Source of the DNA: Calendula officinalis
Lineage: Eukaryota; Streptophyta; Magnoliopsida; Asterales; Asteraceae
Assembly: GCA_963853835.1 (NCBI GenBank)
Contig: OY970824.1
Span: 71,062,372 to 71,126,371 of the forward strand
Direction of reading: 5' to 3'
DNA: 64,000 nucleotides
Shown: positions 1 through 12,125 of the stretch, in pieces
Position numbering within the stretch: the first letter of the stretch is position 1
How the letters are laid out: the number at the start of each line of letters is the position of its first letter
Position numbers and translations under genes: made by a program
Notes under the pieces: model-generated
Databases searched by the model: none
What the model was told of the DNA's origin: nothing
Seen by the model: only the letters and a program-made list of their open reading frames with translations

Positions 1-2903
1 TTTACCATATAATAAGAAAAGGATTCGGAAACGATCAGGTTAATGATTAAGTCGTGTAGATCACGAGTAAAATTTTACCACCTGGAGGAGCCCATTATAT
101 GAAGTTAATCATGATAATTTCATGATGACATGTCTATTCCCATCCTTTGATTGGTCATTTTTGATGGCATGTAATGCTGACTCAAATTGTCTTTTTGTCA
201 TTTGGACGATTTCAAAATTTAAAATTTGAAGTTAATTATAGTAATTTTTGTAAGTCCCCATACTTCATTTTTTAATCATAACCTTGTTTTTTCTTTATAA
301 ACAAAAAAAATTTAAAAATGTCAAAGTTTATAAAATTAAATTATCTACAAAATGAGTGTAGTCTTAAAATTTTAAAAAAAAAACAATGTTATGATTTAAA
401 CATATTATGGCAATTACACTACCTCAACAACAAATGTCGTATACAAAAAAGTTTTATTTCGTCTCTAAAATTTATGTACAATTTATTATATGTATCAAAA
501 TACGTTTATCATCATTTTAATAATAGATTACTATATTATTTCTTAAGTTTTTTTTTTTATTTTCTTTTCTATTTTTTGAAGCGTGCCCGCCCATCCGGGC
601 GGACTATAAAGCTAATATACTATTTAATGTTAAGAATATTTGTGAATTATCTTTTTTTTTATACGAAAATTCTACCTATTATACAAATGTCATACCATTT
701 CACAGTTCACTCATCCCATTAGTTGAAATTAAAAAGTGTAAATTAAAAAGTGCGTCTATGTTGAAATATGGAGCATCCGGAATATGCATGGGTCTATGTT
801 GAAATATGGAGCTCCGGCTTGAACAATTGCATTCCTACTCAAATGCCACGTGTATTTATTAAACCCACCACCAAAAGAAATGCAATTTTTTTTTTTTTAA
901 TACAATTAAAACCATGTCCACTACAACTACAAAGTAGCATTATTTTGATTCCAAATACGTCAGATTTCATCTTTTATTGCTAAGTCCGTATAAAAATAAG
1001 TGTTATATCTGAGGTTTCAATATTTTTTAGGTAAAAGATTTAAATATTGATTAAGATAGAATAAAGTAGATATGTAGTGAAGAATGAATCATACCCTTCT
1101 AAATAAAATAATATTAATGATATATAAAAGTAAAAGTAAGGGTAAAAAGATAAATATGTTTCTTAATACTATTCTCGCATCTCCATTAAGAGCTTTTTAA
1201 AAAAGGTTATTAGTATTTTAATAAGTTTAAGAATAGTTTTTTATTATCGGAATACATATTTTTTTAAAGTCACTCCAACAACTTATTCTTTCAAAATATC
1301 TTAATCAACTTTCACTGTTTATTTTCTTTAGTCTCTATATTTGATAGTTTCACATTTTAACCCATATATATATTTATATGTGAATCATTTATTATCTACA
1401 ATGTAACATTTCTATCTGTTTCAATATTAAGGTGAAATATTAAAATAAATTCATAATATTAGTAAGAAAAAACTTTTGGAAAAGATTAACCATTGGAAGA
1501 GCTTATTATAAATGAATTTTTGATTAGTGAAAAATTAATGTGCCAAAAGTAATAGACTATTGTGAAGTTAACCATTAGCATCAAGTATCAATATTACCCA
1601 ATGTCATTACATTGGAGTATAATAAAAGAATAATAGTAATGATCAAATCATTTTATAACTTATTACATAATAAATTAATAATATACCATACCTATACTTA
1701 AATATGAGCTTCAAATCTATGAGCTTATTTTTTTTTACGTAGAGTTAATTACTTTTAAAGATATTAAAACTATGTTTAAAAGATAATTTCATTCTCAAAT
1801 CAAGTAGACTTTTAAAATCATAAAAATCAACCATTTAAATTACTATGAAAGATTATATAACTTTAAAATAAATAATATTAAATTCATGCACCTGATACTT
1901 ATTTTAATTAATTTAAAGTTAAGAAATAAAATGTAAGCCCATTTTACGGGTTTACATGTTCGATATCACTTAATATTTGTAAAACCATGTGTTGATTAGA
2001 TAGGCCCGCAGCGAAGCACGGATCATAACAACACTTGTTAATATACAATATATAACTTATACACTAAAAATCGTTTTAAACACCCATAATTTTCACATTG
2101 GTCTAAACACAATATGTGAAAGTTCGCATGAAGATGCATGTGAGCACATGCAAAGCACAACCTGTATTTGTCTTTTAACAAGTTTATTGAATATAAGGAT
2201 GTAAATGAATGCTATATACTTGGACTGTTGTAGTGAATCAATCATTGTATAAGTAATTAACTATGATTAAAACAATCCACAATTAATCGATCTCTACTAA
2301 TTTATGCTAATGACCCGACACAAATATATATTTTTAAGAGATTTTCTAATATCTGCTCTAAGGGCACATGATTAGGTGTATTAAACTAACCGGTAATTTC
2401 CAAAATATGGATTAATAGACATTTAATAAAGTATATTTCTTACCTTTTCGGGAGACGCATTAAGTGATTTATGATGTTTCAATGGTAACTTTAAGTGAGT
2501 TAAATGCTTTAATTGTGTGCCCTTAGTTGAATTAACGACCCATTGGTTGAACGATTTCTCGTTTACATAATCGTTCTAAGCCTTAATTTATTTAATTATG
2601 ACTTGCTATCTTTTAAGTTTTAGGCATACAATAAAATTAAAATACATTAATCTCAGTACATTAAAATTTGAAGCAAGTTACATGAGAAAAAAGAAGATTA
2701 AATTAGTGAGTCATAATTGACTATTTGTCTAAGTTTAAAGTATCATTTTACACATTTAACTGTTCGGGATAGTCTAGAACATCTAGTCATCAAATTTGGT
2801 TATACTAAAATAAATTTTGACCTTTAATAAATATAATTTTAATTAAATCAGCAATGCAAATATGCAATTATGTTATACATACATCCTGACAATCATTTTT
2901 TTT
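1..2903. other. AT-rich stretch with no recognisable gene
   Basis: No open frame here has protein-like composition. Frames near 318-722 and 768-983 are A/T homopolymer translations. The only structured piece is the GC-rich hairpin at 587-602, listed separately. A second GC-rich patch near 2005-2025, in otherwise AT-rich DNA, looks like a decayed transposon end but could not be assigned. Confidence 0.6.
587..615 (+). mobile_element. possible Helitron 3' terminus
   Basis: A perfect 6-bp GC-rich hairpin (CCGCCC/GGGCGG, 4-nt loop, 587-602) is followed nine bases later by CTAA and then T. A hairpin about 10 bases before a terminal CTRR, with insertion before T, is the 3' signature of Helitrons. 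No matching 5' TC end was identified, so length and family are unknown. Confidence 0.35.
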
Positions 2904-3972
2904 AGAGTAAATTACAAGAATGGTTCCTGTGGTTTACTAAAAGTTTTGAATTTGATCCCTAACTTTCAGAAATTACACTCGTAGTCACTGTGGTTTGGAT
3001 TTCGTATTGCTTTTGGTCCAAAATCTTAACAAACGTTACATTGAGCTGTTAAATCTTTTAAAATGACTAAAATACCCTAACAAAAACTACCACCATCACC
3101 AGCAGCTCTCTTCTTCCCCAGACAATGCCCTAATAAAAACTACCACCATCACCGGCAGCTCTCTTCTTCCCCATTGAATCAATACCTAGAACAAAAATAT
3201 GTTTGCTACGATCAAAAAAAAATCTTAAGAATCCTTATTCGATTTCAATCAGTAACACCATTTCTTTCGATTTCAGTTTCTTTCAATTTCAATTTCACCC
3301 TCTCACTTATATTCTCCCCTGAATCTGAAGAATCATAATCACGATAAACAGATGAATTCACGTTCTGAATCTGCTTTCTTCGGCTTGTGGACCTCGTCAT
3401 CGTCGTCTTTGCCGGAGATGCTTCGTGACTTAAATAGCGACAGTCGTCGTATTCTTCATTACCAGAGGTCATCAATGGGTTCAAATTCCATTTCAAGATC
3501 TGCAAAATGGCTTGAATAAGGAAACAACTCTGGCGAACAGATGGAGCCAACAAGGTTCCGTTGTTATTTTCAGTTTCCTGGTTCAATTCATGAATTTATT
3601 CAGTACTGCGATCAAAAACGTCACAATTGTCTGAGAATTCGTGATTATTTTTGCGCTTTCCACCTGGATTGTGTATGTTTGCTATCTTCTATTTGAGTGG
3701 CAGAATTTGTTGATTTGCTACTGTTTGGTGTTCTAAGTCGACTTGCTTCTGATGAATAAGGAAGGGGGTAAAATGGAGATGAGTTTTGTTTTACAAAAGG
3801 GTAAAATAGTCATTAAAATAAATTTAACAGAAAATTTTAACGTCAGTTACTATTAGGGACCAAAAGCAATACGAAATCCAAACCACCGTGACTACGGATG
3901 TAATTTCTGAAAGTTAGAGACCAAATCCAAAACTTGTGGCAAACCACGGGGACTATCCGTGTAATTTACTCT
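2904..3972. mobile_element. Mutator-like element with long terminal inverted repeats, non-autonomous
   Basis: The two ends are inverted copies over roughly 140 bp. Both arms start AGAGTAAATTACA and share further blocks such as CTAACTTTCAGAAATTACA and TTTCGTATTGCTTTTGGTCC. Outside each end is a run of T (2896-2903 and 3973-3979), consistent with a target duplication in a T tract but too simple to prove one. The interior (about 3050-3830) holds a small duplicated stretch containing CAGCTCTCTTCTTCCCC and no transposase. A 113-codon minus-strand open frame (3245-3586) starts at TTG and resembles nothing I know; it may be captured sequence. Similar arms are common in Asteraceae genomes (family knowledge). 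Confidence 0.65.
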
Positions 3973-4114
3973 TTTTTTTAACAGTAGAAGACGAGAAAAG
4001 AGGGTGTTTCGGCAATTACATCAACCTCAAAGAAGAGAAAAGAAAGAGTAGTGAAAAAAAATTGTGACATCAGTCGGAGGCACACACTTCAACCCACCTG
4101 GACAGTAATATATA

Positions 4115-4379
4115 CTCCCTCCGTCCCACAAAAAACTTCCCATTTGACCTTAATTTTTTGTCCCACAAAAAACTTCCCATTTCATTCAATTGATGGGCTC
4201 CACATAATAAAATACTATTATTACTAAGGACTCCACCACTAACTATCCACTAACCATCTTTCTCTCTCCAAACCAATCTTATATTTTAATCAAAATTATT
4301 ACCAATGACCCCACCACTAACTATCCCCTTAAAACTTGTGCCCATATCAAATGGGAAGTTTTTTGTAGGACGGAGGGAG
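4115..4379. mobile_element. Stowaway-type MITE
   Basis: The ends are inverted repeats starting CTCCCTCCGTC and extending through a shared AAAAAACTTCCCATTTGA block. The element is flanked by TA on both sides (4113-4114 and 4380-4381), the Tc1/mariner target duplication. There is no coding capacity. It lies about 600 bp upstream of the NHL1-type gene. Confidence 0.85.
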
Positions 4380-4994
4380 TATAATTTTGAAACATGAATA
4401 GTTTAGAAAAAATTATATTGTTTTGAGAGTATACGTCGGGTGTGAAGAATTGGGAAATGAGGCTAAAATGGTGAGTTCATGACTTCAGAGTTTCTTTTGT
4501 ACGCCCTATATATTTCATACCCAAGTTAAAAGAGATGAAGAAACAAAAAAAACCGAGAGGAAGTAACAATGACACATATTTAGAGGGTGGACAAAATTAT
4601 TAGTAAATTAAACATAAACAATTTAAGAATAAGAAGATAAATTATACTAGTTTAATCAAAAAAACAAATACACTTTTTCATAAAAATGCTATCAAATTGT
4701 ATAGCATGTCGACCAGTGGTTTAAAACTGTTCCCAATTTCCAAGAAGAAATAACCTTAAAACTGTAATTACAACGTTAAAAAAGAAAATCCCAAACGAAT
4801 ATATGGCAGACTGCATTTCAAAAAAAAATAAAAAATGGCAGACTACATTAACCACTAGTACCGTACAACCATCAACAACACACTCAATGCCCATAAAAAC
4901 AAAGCATCCCCATGAAGCTTCTACATTTCTCTCTCTTCCAAAACAAATTGCTGTCACTGATAAAGCTCCAGCGCCACCACCACCGACAGCCACC

Positions 4995-5633
4995 ATGTCT
5001 GTCAAAGAATGCACCCACCACAAAAACAAACAAAAGAAATTCTTCCGAAAGCTCTTGGCCGGATTCCTAATCCTCGCCTTCATCGTGCTCCTCACGTTCC
5101 TCATAACATGGGCCATCCTTCAGCCCAAAAAGCCCAAATTCACTCTACAAGACGCCACCATCTACTCCTTCAACGTCTCTGCTCCGATTCTACTCTCGTC
5201 CAATTTTCAGGTCACCGTCAGCTCCCATAACCCTAACGACCGCATCGGAATTTACTACGACAAACTCGACACCTTCGCTTCCTACCACAGTCAACAAATT
5301 ACCTACTTCACCGGAATCCAGCCGGTGTACCAAGGTCACAAGGACACAAACGTCTGGTCGCCGTTTGTGTACGGAACCAATGTTCCGGTGGCGCCGTACA
5401 ACGGCGAGTCTTTGACTCAGGACCAATCCAACGGTGCGATTTCGTTGCTGATTAAGATGAACGGACGGGTGAGATGGAGAGTCGGGAGGTTTATTTCCGG
5501 GAGGTATCATATCCATGTGACGTGTCCGGCGTATATTCCGTTTGGGAACAAGCAGAATTCGATGATTCCCGGAATTGTTGTTGGTACTGGAATTAAGTAC
5601 CAGTTATCTCAGAAATGCAGTGTGAATGTTTGA
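4995..5633 (+). CDS. NDR1/HIN1-like (NHL1-type) LEA_2 membrane protein
   Basis: The predicted protein has 212 residues and one exon. A basic, His/Lys-rich cytosolic N-terminus (MSVKECTHHKNKQKK) leads into one transmembrane helix at about residues 21-43. A LEA_2 domain at about 55-190 carries the family motif NPNDRIGIYYD. Arabidopsis relatives act at the plasma membrane in pathogen response and senescence (family knowledge). I chose the ATG at 4995 because it begins the conserved MSVKEC start and sits in ACCATGTC context. The frame stays open to an ATG at 4803, but those 64 extra residues are low-complexity and unlike the family. I see no clear TATA box. An AATAAA about 240 bp past the stop is a possible polyadenylation signal. 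Confidence 0.9.
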   Translation: MSVKECTHHKNKQKKFFRKLLAGFLILAFIVLLTFLITWAILQPKKPKFTLQDATIYSFNVSAPILLSSNFQVTVSSHNPNDRIGIYYDKLDTFASYHSQQITYFTGIQPVYQGHKDTNVWSPFVYGTNVPVAPYNGESLTQDQSNGAISLLIKMNGRVRWRVGRFISGRYHIHVTCPAYIPFGNKQNSMIPGIVVGTGIKYQLSQKCSVNV

Positions 5634-6706
5634 AGACATTTATTGAAAACGGCGCCGTTGAGCTCTCTTTCTTTTCACACTTTCCTTTTCTTTTTCTTTT
5701 ATATATAATTAATTATGATTATATTGGAAGCATACGTGGATGAATTTGTAAATTTTGCTACATGAGAATAAAGGAAAAGGAAAGAAGCTGAAAGTTTATT
5801 GTGAAATTACACGAGTTAACATACAAATATTGTATGATGATGAAATATAATTGTTACATATTTCTCAGAATCAATAAATATTTCTACTTTTAATCTCATT
5901 ATTATTTGGTTAATTCTATTTATAGTTTATCCGGTGATTATATATTCTTTTGTTGCCACACGCTTGAAAGTTAAAAATAAGACTTTTGGGTAATTATAAA
6001 AGCGAGATAAGAAAAAGTAAAAACGAATCGGGTGCGAATTAATAAAAGCTTTTCTGTCTTTCAAGTGTTCGCCCATGAGGAATTTAATAGCTCTTTATGT
6101 GAAGGTTGGCTAAATTTAGGTACACAAAATGGGCACCCCATGTGACATTGTACGTGAAAATAATGTATTTCATCATAATCATACATTTGAGGAAATGTGT
6201 ATCTAAAACTGGACCGTATTATAACGATTCATTATCTGTATACTCCCGATTTGGAATTGGTTCAATCTTAAACCGTGTTGTGAACACGAATCAACTTTAA
6301 GCAAGTGATTTCAACTTGTATTTAATCTAACAAAAGTAACGTTGTTTAACAAAATAAATATGAAAAACTGGTATCTATACTTCACACATACCAAATCATA
6401 TCGTGTAGAAAGCCATATTTTCACCCAAAGTTTTGCACCAAACTACAAAATAAATAGAAAAATCCAACAGATACTTTGTTTTATTTTATATTATTAACAG
6501 GAAATTATTGTACGAAGTTCATATGATACAAAAACAGGTTTGTTGAAATAAGAATTACTTCTTCAAAATGTGCAAGTTGGGATGTCATACTAAATTTAGT
6601 AAGTTAGGAATGCCTTCCATCTACTTTTCTATTTTTAGTGTTAAATTCATTAACACTATTTAGATCGCTACTGATCGTAATGTCAATTGACAATATAATT
6701 TTTACT
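5634..6706. other. 3' flank and intergenic DNA without genes
   Basis: It contains the 3' UTR of the NHL1-type gene and AT-rich sequence. A small open frame at 6106-6300 has no protein-like features and does not begin at ATG. Confidence 0.5.
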
Positions 6707-6720
6707 AAATGAGTGTCAAA

Positions 6721-6975
6721 ATGCAAATGATGGCCAGCCTAGCTGGTCTGAGTCACTGGGTTTATACCCATGTGGGCTGCAGGTCGTGAGTTCGATTCTC
6801 TTTGAGGGCGTTGCATTTGCGTAATTTTACTCACACCTCACACGGGCACATATGAGGAATTTTCCTTGGAAATCCCTTTGGGGACTGGGTTTGCCCGCTT
6901 ATGCGGAGCTCGAACTCGGTGTGCTCGCTGAAAAATTGCGAGTAGGCTTCCGTTATTTCATTTGTCGTTTCCAAA
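6721..6975 (+). mobile_element. tRNA-derived SINE with target duplication
   Basis: The 5' part has a tRNA-like box A (around 6731-6745, CAGCCTAGCTGG) and box B (GAGTTCGATTC, about 6789). A body with GAGCTCGAACTC follows, and the end is CGTTTCCAAAAAA. It is flanked by a perfect 14-bp duplication, AAATGAGTGTCAAA, at 6707-6720 and 6976-6989. Two related copies lie at 19269 and 38838. RNA polymerase III would transcribe such an element (family knowledge). Confidence 0.85.
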
Positions 6976-7228
6976 AAATGAGTGTCAAAGCTCAATTTAT
7001 AAGTGACATTAACTGACATATTAATGATAACAATACTCATTCACTTAATATTTTATACATAAATACAAACACACACAAAATACTAATATCCAAAAGTTAC
7101 CCCAAAATCTCATCATTTTACACTTTCCCAAATTAATTGAAGGATTTCAACCGACACCTCAATCACCGCCACTGTGCCAATGTCGCCAGTTCAAGTAAGC
7201 CAACTAACGAGCAACATATAGTCTTATA

Positions 7229-7516
7229 CTTCATCCGATTCAAAATAAATGATACACTTTCAGTTTCACGGTGTTTGAGGCAAAAGATTATGATGATAAT
7301 TAAATTAGATTAATTAGATATTTAGTGGGTAATGAGTCCCACATTTTTTTTAATAAAATGAGATTAATGATGTTTAAAAGTAAAAGTAAAGATAAATGAT
7401 CATTTCACTTTGTTAAAGTAGATAGTTAGTGGGTGTAGGTTTCACTATTTTTTTTTACCAAATAAGGTAATTTTTCAAAGTATATCACTTATTTTGATTT
7501 ATCCCAAAAAGAAAAG
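7229..7516. mobile_element. decayed Stowaway-like MITE
   Basis: Imperfect terminal inverted repeats share CAAAATAAATGATA/TATCACTTATTTTG-type sequence and are bounded by TA on each side. The interior resembles the intact element at 24082-24394. Confidence 0.6.
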
Positions 7517-7518
7517 TA

Positions 7519-8268
7519 AGTGATTTTTGTTATTAATATATCAAGCACGGTTACGGTACAAAATCACGATTAGCTTCTTGACTTCTTATATGTGTCATAC
7601 TCTACTAAAAAGGTGATTTTGACGCCTCTTCTTGTAAGTTTGTAGATTTGTAGCTAAAACACTATACAATGAGGTAACACTCTAACCGAATAGGCAAATA
7701 CTCATATTTAATTTAATTTTTCCAATTTCTTCTTCTATTTTATTTTAAACAATTAACAAATACGATTCTAACCGTATATTTATAAAAAGTTAAAAGAATA
7801 AAAGCGTGATTTTAAGGAAGACCGATATTGATTACTTTATTTGTTTATTAAGAAATGATACGGATACTTGATTTTGATGTCAGCCCAACGTAACGATCTT
7901 CCAGTAATCAAACATCCACTAATATTTAATAGAAGGTAGTGTTTGGTCGGTATGTTTTGGTGCTTTAGTTTCTCGTCTTGCAAAATCTGTTGTATTCGAT
8001 TTTATCATTGGTTTAAAAAAAACTACATTCTAATAATTACGTTTTGTCGGTGGACATACGTAACATTAGTAATTGATTGTGACTCAATACCATCACTAAT
8101 TACGTCGATAGAGATAATATATACGTCGTTGTGTTGATGGTGACGATGATGTGGACAGTGGATGGAAGATTCTTCTCAAGCTCATGTGCGCAAGTCTACA
8201 ATAATAGATGTGACATGACAACATTTGAATTGTTGTTGGGATAGGTTAAGAATAAAATTTATAGATTT
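7519..8268. other. intergenic, no gene seen
   Basis: AT-rich DNA between the decayed Stowaway and the hAT element. The open frame at 7943-8137 does not start at ATG and has no domain. Confidence 0.5.
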
Positions 8269-8276
8269 AGCCTATA

Positions 8277-10567
8277 CAGTAGCGGTACCAGCAAAAATAT
8301 TATGGGGGTAAAAAAAAACAATACATATATTAAGTGCGATAAGTCATAATAATTACATATCATTGTTTCAATATTTCGGCAATTGACAACGACGAGGTCT
8401 CATACCTTGAATTTTTTTCACAATTAATTCATCACCAACACTATCAAACACATCTTTCTCGATGTACGTAACCAAACAATCATTCATCCACTGATCTCCC
8501 ATTTTGTTGCGCAGTCGAGTCTTCACGATCTTCATTGCAGAAAATGCCCTTTCAACCGAAGCGGTTGACACGGGTAAAACCAAAACCAACTTAATTAGTC
8601 GATAAACCAACGGATAAACAAAGTGTTTCTTCATCTCGACTAGCTTTGCAGCAAGACATCCAACTCCTTTTAAATCAAGAAAGTCAATGCTAGATGTTAT
8701 GTCATAAAAGAATGTGTCAAGTTGGTTATGAAGAACGACACGATCTATCTCTGAAAAACCTGAAGGATAAAACTCAGCTAAACGAACCAACTTTTCCGTC
8801 TTGAAAGATGAAAATGAATCAATAGGGCTCAAGCAAGCCATACAACTTAGTAATTCGGTGGTGACCTCGTTAAATCTGTCATTTAGTTCTTGTAGCATCC
8901 AATCTATCACAGTATTACATAATTCTTTCTTATAATGATGAAGGTTTGTCACTTTATGAACGCCACGTCGAGATCAGCCTGGAGCTACATATTCATCACC
9001 CATATTTGGAGTAGCAATGTCGTACTTTTTACAAAATAAAGAAACTTCGTTGACCATAGATTCCCACTCATGGTTTCTCATACTTTCTAACCTTTGTTTG
9101 GCTATTACAACTAATGTCATTGCATTTACTATATCCTGATCTTTTCTCTGCAATGCTAGTGACAACTCACTCGTAACACCAAGAATCTTTCTCATCAAGA
9201 TAATACTAAAAATGCCATCATAAGATTGTGCCCAACACAAAGATAGAAGTGCATCTGTTATTAGAGTGTAACTTGTTATTCCCCGGTGCACTTTCCAAGA
9301 TAACATTTTTTAATTCTTCATTGCGTTTAGCCAAAAACTTTAGTAACTCTCTAAAGTTTCCCTGGTTGTTTGAATCTTTTTTCTCATCATGACCCCGAAA
9401 TGCTAAACCTTGACGTAGATAAAGTCGAGCACAATCAATAGAAGCAATTAACCGAGTTTCATATTGAATTTTGCTTTCTTCAGATTGCTTAGCAAAAGAA
9501 TAACCAATATGTTGATTTGGATTCATCAAATCTTCACATGCTCTTCGAGCTCGATTATGAGCACTATTGACACTGCCAACATGAATATCTAACTTATCGT
9601 TCCTTTTCCAATTATCGAATCCACCACTTGAGAAGCAAGTATCATCACTTTCATCGACACCATCGGCACATAAATAACAATATAAACAAAACGCAGCATC
9701 TTTCTTTACACTATATTCTAACCACGGCTTGTATGAATTAAACCAAGTGGGGTTAAATCTTCTTTTCTGCTTACCAATAATTTTTTGAGGAAAGTTATGA
9801 TTACAAGGTTGGCAAGGACCTCTTTGCAAATATGCTCTTCGAACTCTCTCACGATCATTAGGATTATACTTTGATATTCTTCTTCTATCTGAAGGATCCG
9901 CTGGAAGATCATTTTGATTAATTTCTTCACAAACCCTTTTTGAACCTTCTTCTGGTATTTGCTCAAAAGCTGGTTTTTTTATGACAAATTTATCCATCTC
10001 CTATTGACAAACAATGTGATAACAATTAACAATAGAAAATAGTGATTCACTGATTCTATTTGACAAATCTCGAATTGTATTCTATTTGACACTTATAAGA
10101 ATTAACAGTTAGCAAATAATAAGAATTAACAAATAAAAATTAGCAAATAGTCTTCTAGTTCTAGTGAGTGGCGATTACAATGAATCTGTTGAATTGTTGA
10201 TAACATTTAACAAATACAATTTGTCAAATAGGAATAGGCGAATAGCAATCCATAATTCGAGATTTGTTCAATAAGATAATACAATAACTATATTCAATAT
10301 ATGTTCAATATTTACCTTAAACTTCCACCGGGAGGCAACAGCGTTTCATCAACGAAAAAGACGATACATGGGTGAAATTGGACGGTCGCAAGGGTTGCCG
10401 TGATTTTGGAATTACGTGGTGACTGGTGAATCACTTTGCAAGTTTCATATTAGGGTGGTCAATTTTAATATTTTACACTTTGTACCCTTAATTTTTTTTT
10501 TTTTTAAAGTTCAGAATTTTGAGGGTGGGCATTGGCTCACCTAGCCCACCCTTTCCTACCGCCACTG
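8277..10567 (-). mobile_element. hAT transposon, internally deleted, with perfect 8-bp target duplication
   Basis: Its termini are inverted repeats (CAGTAGCGGTA on the left; CAGTGGCGGTA reading in from the right). They are flanked by a perfect 8-bp duplication, AGCCTATA, at 8269-8276 and 10568-10575, the hAT hallmark. It carries a minus-strand transposase remnant. The 8-bp duplication is still exact, but the transposase cannot be functional, so any recent movement would have needed help from another copy. Confidence 0.92.
8368..9997 (-). pseudogene. hAT transposase (TTF-type zinc finger, hAT dimerisation), broken
   Basis: The ATG is at 9997. The first 240 or so codons encode the TTF/BED-like N-terminal zinc-finger region, with PTWFNSYKPWLEYSV and a CLYCYLC cysteine cluster. 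The reading then jumps to a piece with AQSYDG, which normally lies in the catalytic core, and next to the region ahead of the dimerisation domain (LSLALQRKDQDIVNAM). Most of the RNase H-like core is therefore missing and the frame shifts near 9250-9306. At 8974-8976 a TGA interrupts an otherwise continuous frame where relatives have Arg. The C-terminus (8368-8952) keeps the hAT dimerisation motif STASVERAFSAMK. It cannot make an active enzyme. Confidence 0.9.
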
Positions 10568-10575
10568 AGCCTATA

Positions 10576-11218
10576 CTAACATGTAAACACAAAAATATCT
10601 AGGTTCGATTTAAAGTTAATAAACAATAATCGGTTGATTAAAGTCTTAATGATATAAATGAATAAAATTAGTATAGGGACATGGATTACATGGGTGGTGG
10701 TAGTGATATTGTTGTTGATATAATTTGCAAGTGGTAGGTAATTAATTTATAATAATTATTTGCTTGAAGAGAAAGTGACATTAAAATTATCAACAATCAA
10801 TCATTTCTTATCTTCACATTTTCATTTCATTTCTTGTTTTCAAAGCCACCTCACCTAACTCATATCATATGTCTTTTCTTTTGGTGCTTGTCTATATCGA
10901 CCTACATTACATATGTATATATATACACCATGTGAATCAAGTTGTACCCTGCCCTAACCATGGTACAACCCATTGCAATTGTAAGTTTAGTACGTGTCGA
11001 CTTTTACATATCAATAACCACCCGACAACACAATATCACATCACATGGTTCTTGCTTAACTATGCATTTTTAGATCACCTTTTTGTTTATTCCAAGAGTT
11101 TGATTAGATAGATAGCTAAAATCTTTCTTGCATGCAACATGAAAGTTACCTTAAAGCATTTCTTATTGGTATGGTTCTTTACACGATTACATGTTATAAC
11201 CATCGAAATTTGAACAGG
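10576..11218. other. intergenic, no gene seen
   Basis: AT-rich DNA between two hAT elements. The open frames at 10869-11111 and 11132-11332 lack protein-like composition, and the second runs into a MITE. Confidence 0.5.
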
Positions 11219-11243
11219 GAGAAGGGCAGGGGTGTCTTTGAGG

Positions 11244-11852
11244 TAGGGGTGAGCATAAAAACCGAAACCAATCCGTTAAAACCGATAAAACCGAAACCAT
11301 TTCAAAACCGACGGTTTGGTTTTAGATTTTGAAATAACCGACGGATTCTGTTCGGTTTCGGTTTTAACCAAAAACCGTCTCCATTAAGAAACCGCCCCAT
11401 TAATATTTAATATATTATATATTTTTTTTTAATTTTATATTTATTAAATAGAAGTTCACCTATTTAAGTATTTGAATGTCCATCTACTATGGTTCATTAA
11501 TGCTTATATCGTTATTATATGCTACAAAATACGTTTATAGTTTGAATTTTGGGTTGAATATGGTATTCATTGTTGAAATATGTTATAGACATTAAACTTA
11601 ATGATGTAAGTTAGATATTATTACTAAAATTTGTATGTAATTTTGAAAAAAATAAAGATTAGTACATGAAATTATTTATCTATGTTTAAGACGAGGTGGA
11701 TTCGGTTTTAAAACCGAAACCGAACCGTAAAAGGCTAAAAACCGTTAAAACCGAAACCGTTAGAAACCGAAACCATTGGGTTTGAAAATCCTAAAATCGA
11801 AATTAGCGGATTCGGTTCGGTTTGAGCCTAAAACCGCCCCAAACCGCCCCTA
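11244..11852. mobile_element. inner hAT MITE rich in AACCGAAACC repeats
   Basis: The ends are TAGGGGTG and CGCCCCTA. They are flanked by a perfect 8-bp duplication, CTTTGAGG, at 11236-11243 and 11853-11860, which lies inside the outer MITE's terminal repeat. Many subterminal copies of AACCGAAACC and its complement could bind a hAT transposase (family knowledge). It has no coding capacity. The inner element must be younger than the outer one. Confidence 0.9.
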
Positions 11853-11908
11853 CTTTGAGGAGGTGCAGTAGGTGCAGTCGCACATGGCCCATATTTTATA
11901 GGGGCCCA

Positions 11909-11911
<3 letters not shown>

Positions 11912-11981
<70 letters not shown>
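11912..11981. repeat. (TA)n microsatellite
   Basis: About 35 uninterrupted TA units inside the outer hAT MITE. Confidence 0.95.
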
Positions 11982-11988
<7 letters not shown>

Positions 11989-12125
11989 AATTTAAGCCAA
12001 CTTAATAATTCAATAGAAAAAAAATTAGAAAGTCTAAATTTTTATAAAAATCTTGTATCTCGGGGGCCCATTTTCGTGTTTTCGCATAGGGCATTCAAAA
12101 TCTCGGAGACGCCCCTGGAGAAGGG

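Larger units (their letters stand above)
11227..12117. mobile_element. outer hAT MITE, interrupted by a second hAT MITE
   Basis: Terminal inverted repeats CAGGGGTGTCTTTGAGG and CAGGGGCGTCTCCGAGA are flanked by a perfect 8-bp duplication, GAGAAGGG, at 11219-11226 and 12118-12125. It is non-coding. The interior includes a (TA)n tract and a second complete MITE at 11244-11852, inserted into the left terminal repeat. Without that insert the element is about 280 bp. Confidence 0.88.

Noticed and set aside
318..722. 134-codon open frame
   Set aside because: Composed of A/T homopolymer codons, with no domain or codon bias, and it runs through a Helitron-like hairpin.
4803..4994. Upstream start giving a 276-residue NHL protein
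   Set aside because: The extra 64 residues are low-complexity and precede the conserved MSVKEC start of the family; the ATG at 4995 has better context.
6721..6800. tRNA gene suggested by box A and box B
   Set aside because: No cloverleaf can be drawn. The boxes head a SINE with a long body, A tail and target duplication. The same holds at 19269.
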